From Chloroflexota bacterium (GTDB taxonomy: Bacteria; Chloroflexota; Dehalococcoidia; UBA1127; JACQUN01), in the NCBI GenBank assembly GCA_016210285.1, contig JACQUN010000086.1, positions 1-15,011 on the forward strand: a stretch of DNA of 15,011 nucleotides, given 5' to 3'. Positions 13,971 to 15,011 of the stretch are shown here, piece by piece. Below the pieces are notes generated by a model. The model did no database searches. It was given only the letters and a program-made list of their open reading frames with translations, and was not told the DNA's origin. The first letter of the stretch is position 1; each line of letters opens with the position of its first letter. Both the position numbers and the translations under genes were made by a program.

Positions 13971-14423
13971 ATGGACACGGGCGAACTCCTTGGGATGCTC
14001 AAGCGGGACGTGAACGCGTTCAACAGGTTCCGGCGGGAGAACCCGACCGCCGCTATTGACCTGGGCGGCGTTGACCTGTCAGGGGCCAACTTGGCCCACG
14101 CAGACCTGAACCGAGCCAACCTGGCTGGAGCGAATCTACGGCGGGCCAACCTCCAGGGGGCCAACCTGGGCAGCGCTGTGCTGGAGAAGGCCGACCTGAG
14201 AGAAGCTGACCTGACGTCGGCTAACCTTCATCGGGTCGGTCTCCAGGGGGCCGATCTGCAAGGCACCCGCATCGGCGGCTTCGACGGGGATGGCCGCCTC
14301 TGCATGAACGCCAGCAGCTTCCGTGGTGTGAAGTGGGACAGGGAGCAGATCGAAGAGATGCTGCAGATCCTGAACCAGAATGATCGCTGGCTCATCAAGT
14401 ACCAGATTGTGCCCAAGGGCTAG
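13971..14423 (+). CDS. Pentapeptide-repeat protein
   Basis: A run of 14 consecutive A(D/N)Lxx-type pentapeptides (IDLGG, VDLSG, ANLAH, ADLNR and so on to ADLQG) covers residues 29-98. These fold into a right-handed quadrilateral beta-helix. The N-terminal part, containing VNAFNRFRRENP, matches the short helix often found ahead of such repeats. A non-repeat C-terminal tail of about 50 residues (VKWDREQIEEMLQILN) looks helical. There is no signal peptide or membrane segment, so it is probably cytoplasmic. The molecular role is unknown for most of this family. Some members (MfpA, Qnr) mimic DNA and protect gyrase, but nothing here shows that. AAAGGAG precedes the ATG, and a consensus promoter lies upstream. 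Confidence 0.88.
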   Translation: MDTGELLGMLKRDVNAFNRFRRENPTAAIDLGGVDLSGANLAHADLNRANLAGANLRRANLQGANLGSAVLEKADLREADLTSANLHRVGLQGADLQGTRIGGFDGDGRLCMNASSFRGVKWDREQIEEMLQILNQNDRWLIKYQIVPKG

Positions 14424-14638
14424 CGAGCATTGGTGAAACGCCTGCGCCGGTGCTGCCGGGCCAGAATCGCCTCAACCCCGCGATGCCGACCGAGCCCGCA
14501 GGTCTTGCCAGCCCCAAGCTTCCCCATGCGCTCTCCCTGACCTACCGAGGGGGGAGTGAGTGTCCACTGGAAGCTCAGCATGAGCAGGAGAGAGCTGCGG
14601 CTCCTCCGCTCGGAGCGCCATGCCCGTGCCGACCGTCA
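14424..14638. other. Intergenic stretch without a recognised feature
   Basis: I see no protein-like frame, tRNA, T-box signature or repeat-family word here. A short hairpin GCTCC-TCCGCTC-GGAGC (14599-14615) is present without a U-tract. The stretch separates the pentapeptide gene from the aspS promoter. Confidence 0.4.
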
Positions 14639-14667
14639 TTGAAACGGCGCGCCGCCTTCCCTATAAT
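14639..14667 (+). promoter_or_regulatory. Strong sigma70-type promoter of aspS
   Basis: TTGAAA (14639-14644), a 17-nt spacer and a perfect TATAAT (14662-14667) form the best complete promoter in the window. The predicted start near 14674 gives a 73-nt leader that ends in AGGAGGT (14736-14742). I see no T-box or other structured element in that leader. Confidence 0.8.
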
Positions 14668-14746
14668 ACGTGGATGGAATCCGTCATCGCTCGGCTTGTT
14701 GGCCCCTCCCAGGCCGCAAGCGTGAGGAACACTCCAGGAGGTCCTG

Positions 14747-15011
14747 GTGCTCAAGCAAGAGGACTGTGGCGCACTGCGCAAGGAAAATATCGGGCGTCGG
14801 GTGACCCTGGCGGGGTGGGTGCACCGCCGAAGGGACCACGGTGGCATCACCTTCATTGACCTGAGAGACCGCAGCGGCATGGTGCAGGTGGTCTTCAACC
14901 CCCAGCTCTCGCCCCAGGCCCACGCGGCTGCTGCCCAGCTCCGCAACGAGTGGGTCGTGCAGGTGAGAGGCGAGGTGGCCCGCCGCCCCCAGGGGACCGA
15001 GAACCCCAGCC
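14747..15011 (+). CDS. aspS: Aspartyl-tRNA synthetase, N-terminal part (cut by the window end)
   Basis: It charges tRNA-Asp (or tRNA-Asx) with aspartate. The 88 visible codons encode the N-terminal OB-fold that binds the anticodon, with the family words LRKENIGRRVTLAGWVHRRR, DHGGITFIDLRDRSGMVQVV and VVQVRGEVARRP. The class II catalytic core lies beyond the window. The start is taken as GTG at 14747, with AGGAGGT 4 nt upstream. This spacing is a little short, but there is no better in-frame start before the conserved region. The reading frame is open to the last base. Whether it is a discriminating or non-discriminating enzyme cannot be decided from this part. Confidence 0.93.
   Translation, partial: MLKQEDCGALRKENIGRRVTLAGWVHRRRDHGGITFIDLRDRSGMVQVVFNPQLSPQAHAAAAQLRNEWVVQVRGEVARRPQGTENPS

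Overview
This is a GC-rich bacterial chromosome segment made almost entirely of housekeeping genes on both strands. The gene set (trigger factor-clpP-clpX, an aroQ-pepQ-efp-xseA-xseB cluster, an ACT-malic enzyme, aspS) and the many short hairpin repeats between genes would fit a Chloroflexota/Dehalococcoidia-like environmental genome. That placement is inferred from protein style and is not proven by the sequence. No rRNA, tRNA, CRISPR array, phage gene or transposase gene is visible.

Layout. 1-316: non-coding, with a nested hairpin repeat and then an extended -10 promoter. 317-3805 (+): tig, clpP, clpX, a folding and proteolysis operon. 3806-4347: a 542-base gap holding a REP-like repeat, a consensus sigma70 promoter, a strongly structured RNA of about 175 nt and an intrinsic terminator. 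4348-5802 (+): a malic enzyme with an N-terminal ACT domain. 5990-11501 (-): a long reverse operon read aroQ, pepQ, efp, xseA, xseB, a PHP phosphoesterase, a 31-codon glutaredoxin-tail ORF and a PurN-like formyltransferase. A 275-base repeat-filled gap splits pepQ from efp. 11502-11901: a divergent intergenic region with a 169-bp MITE that abuts the ribosome binding site of the next gene. 11902-13719 (+): a compact DUF255/thioredoxin-like protein. 13743-13837: another hairpin repeat. 13971-14423 (+): a pentapeptide-repeat protein with its own promoter. 14639-15011 (+): a consensus promoter and the first 88 codons of aspS, cut by the window edge.

How the parts relate. The forward operon covers nascent-chain folding (Tig) and ATP-dependent proteolysis (ClpXP). 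The reverse operon combines shikimate-pathway, peptide-processing, translation and DNA-repair genes that are often neighbours in bacteria. Several genes are tightly coupled: aroQ/pepQ overlap by GTGA, xseA/xseB are 7 nt apart, and xseB/PHP are 1 nt apart.

The best candidate for something undescribed is the promoter-multibranch RNA-terminator unit at 3999-4208 ahead of the ACT-malic enzyme. I could not match it to a riboswitch or other RNA class that I know. Secondary points are an EF-P without the usual PGKG tip, an orphan glutaredoxin C-terminus in frame behind a PHP stop codon, a shortened DUF255 protein, and a dispersed REP-like family plus one MITE filling most long intergenic gaps.
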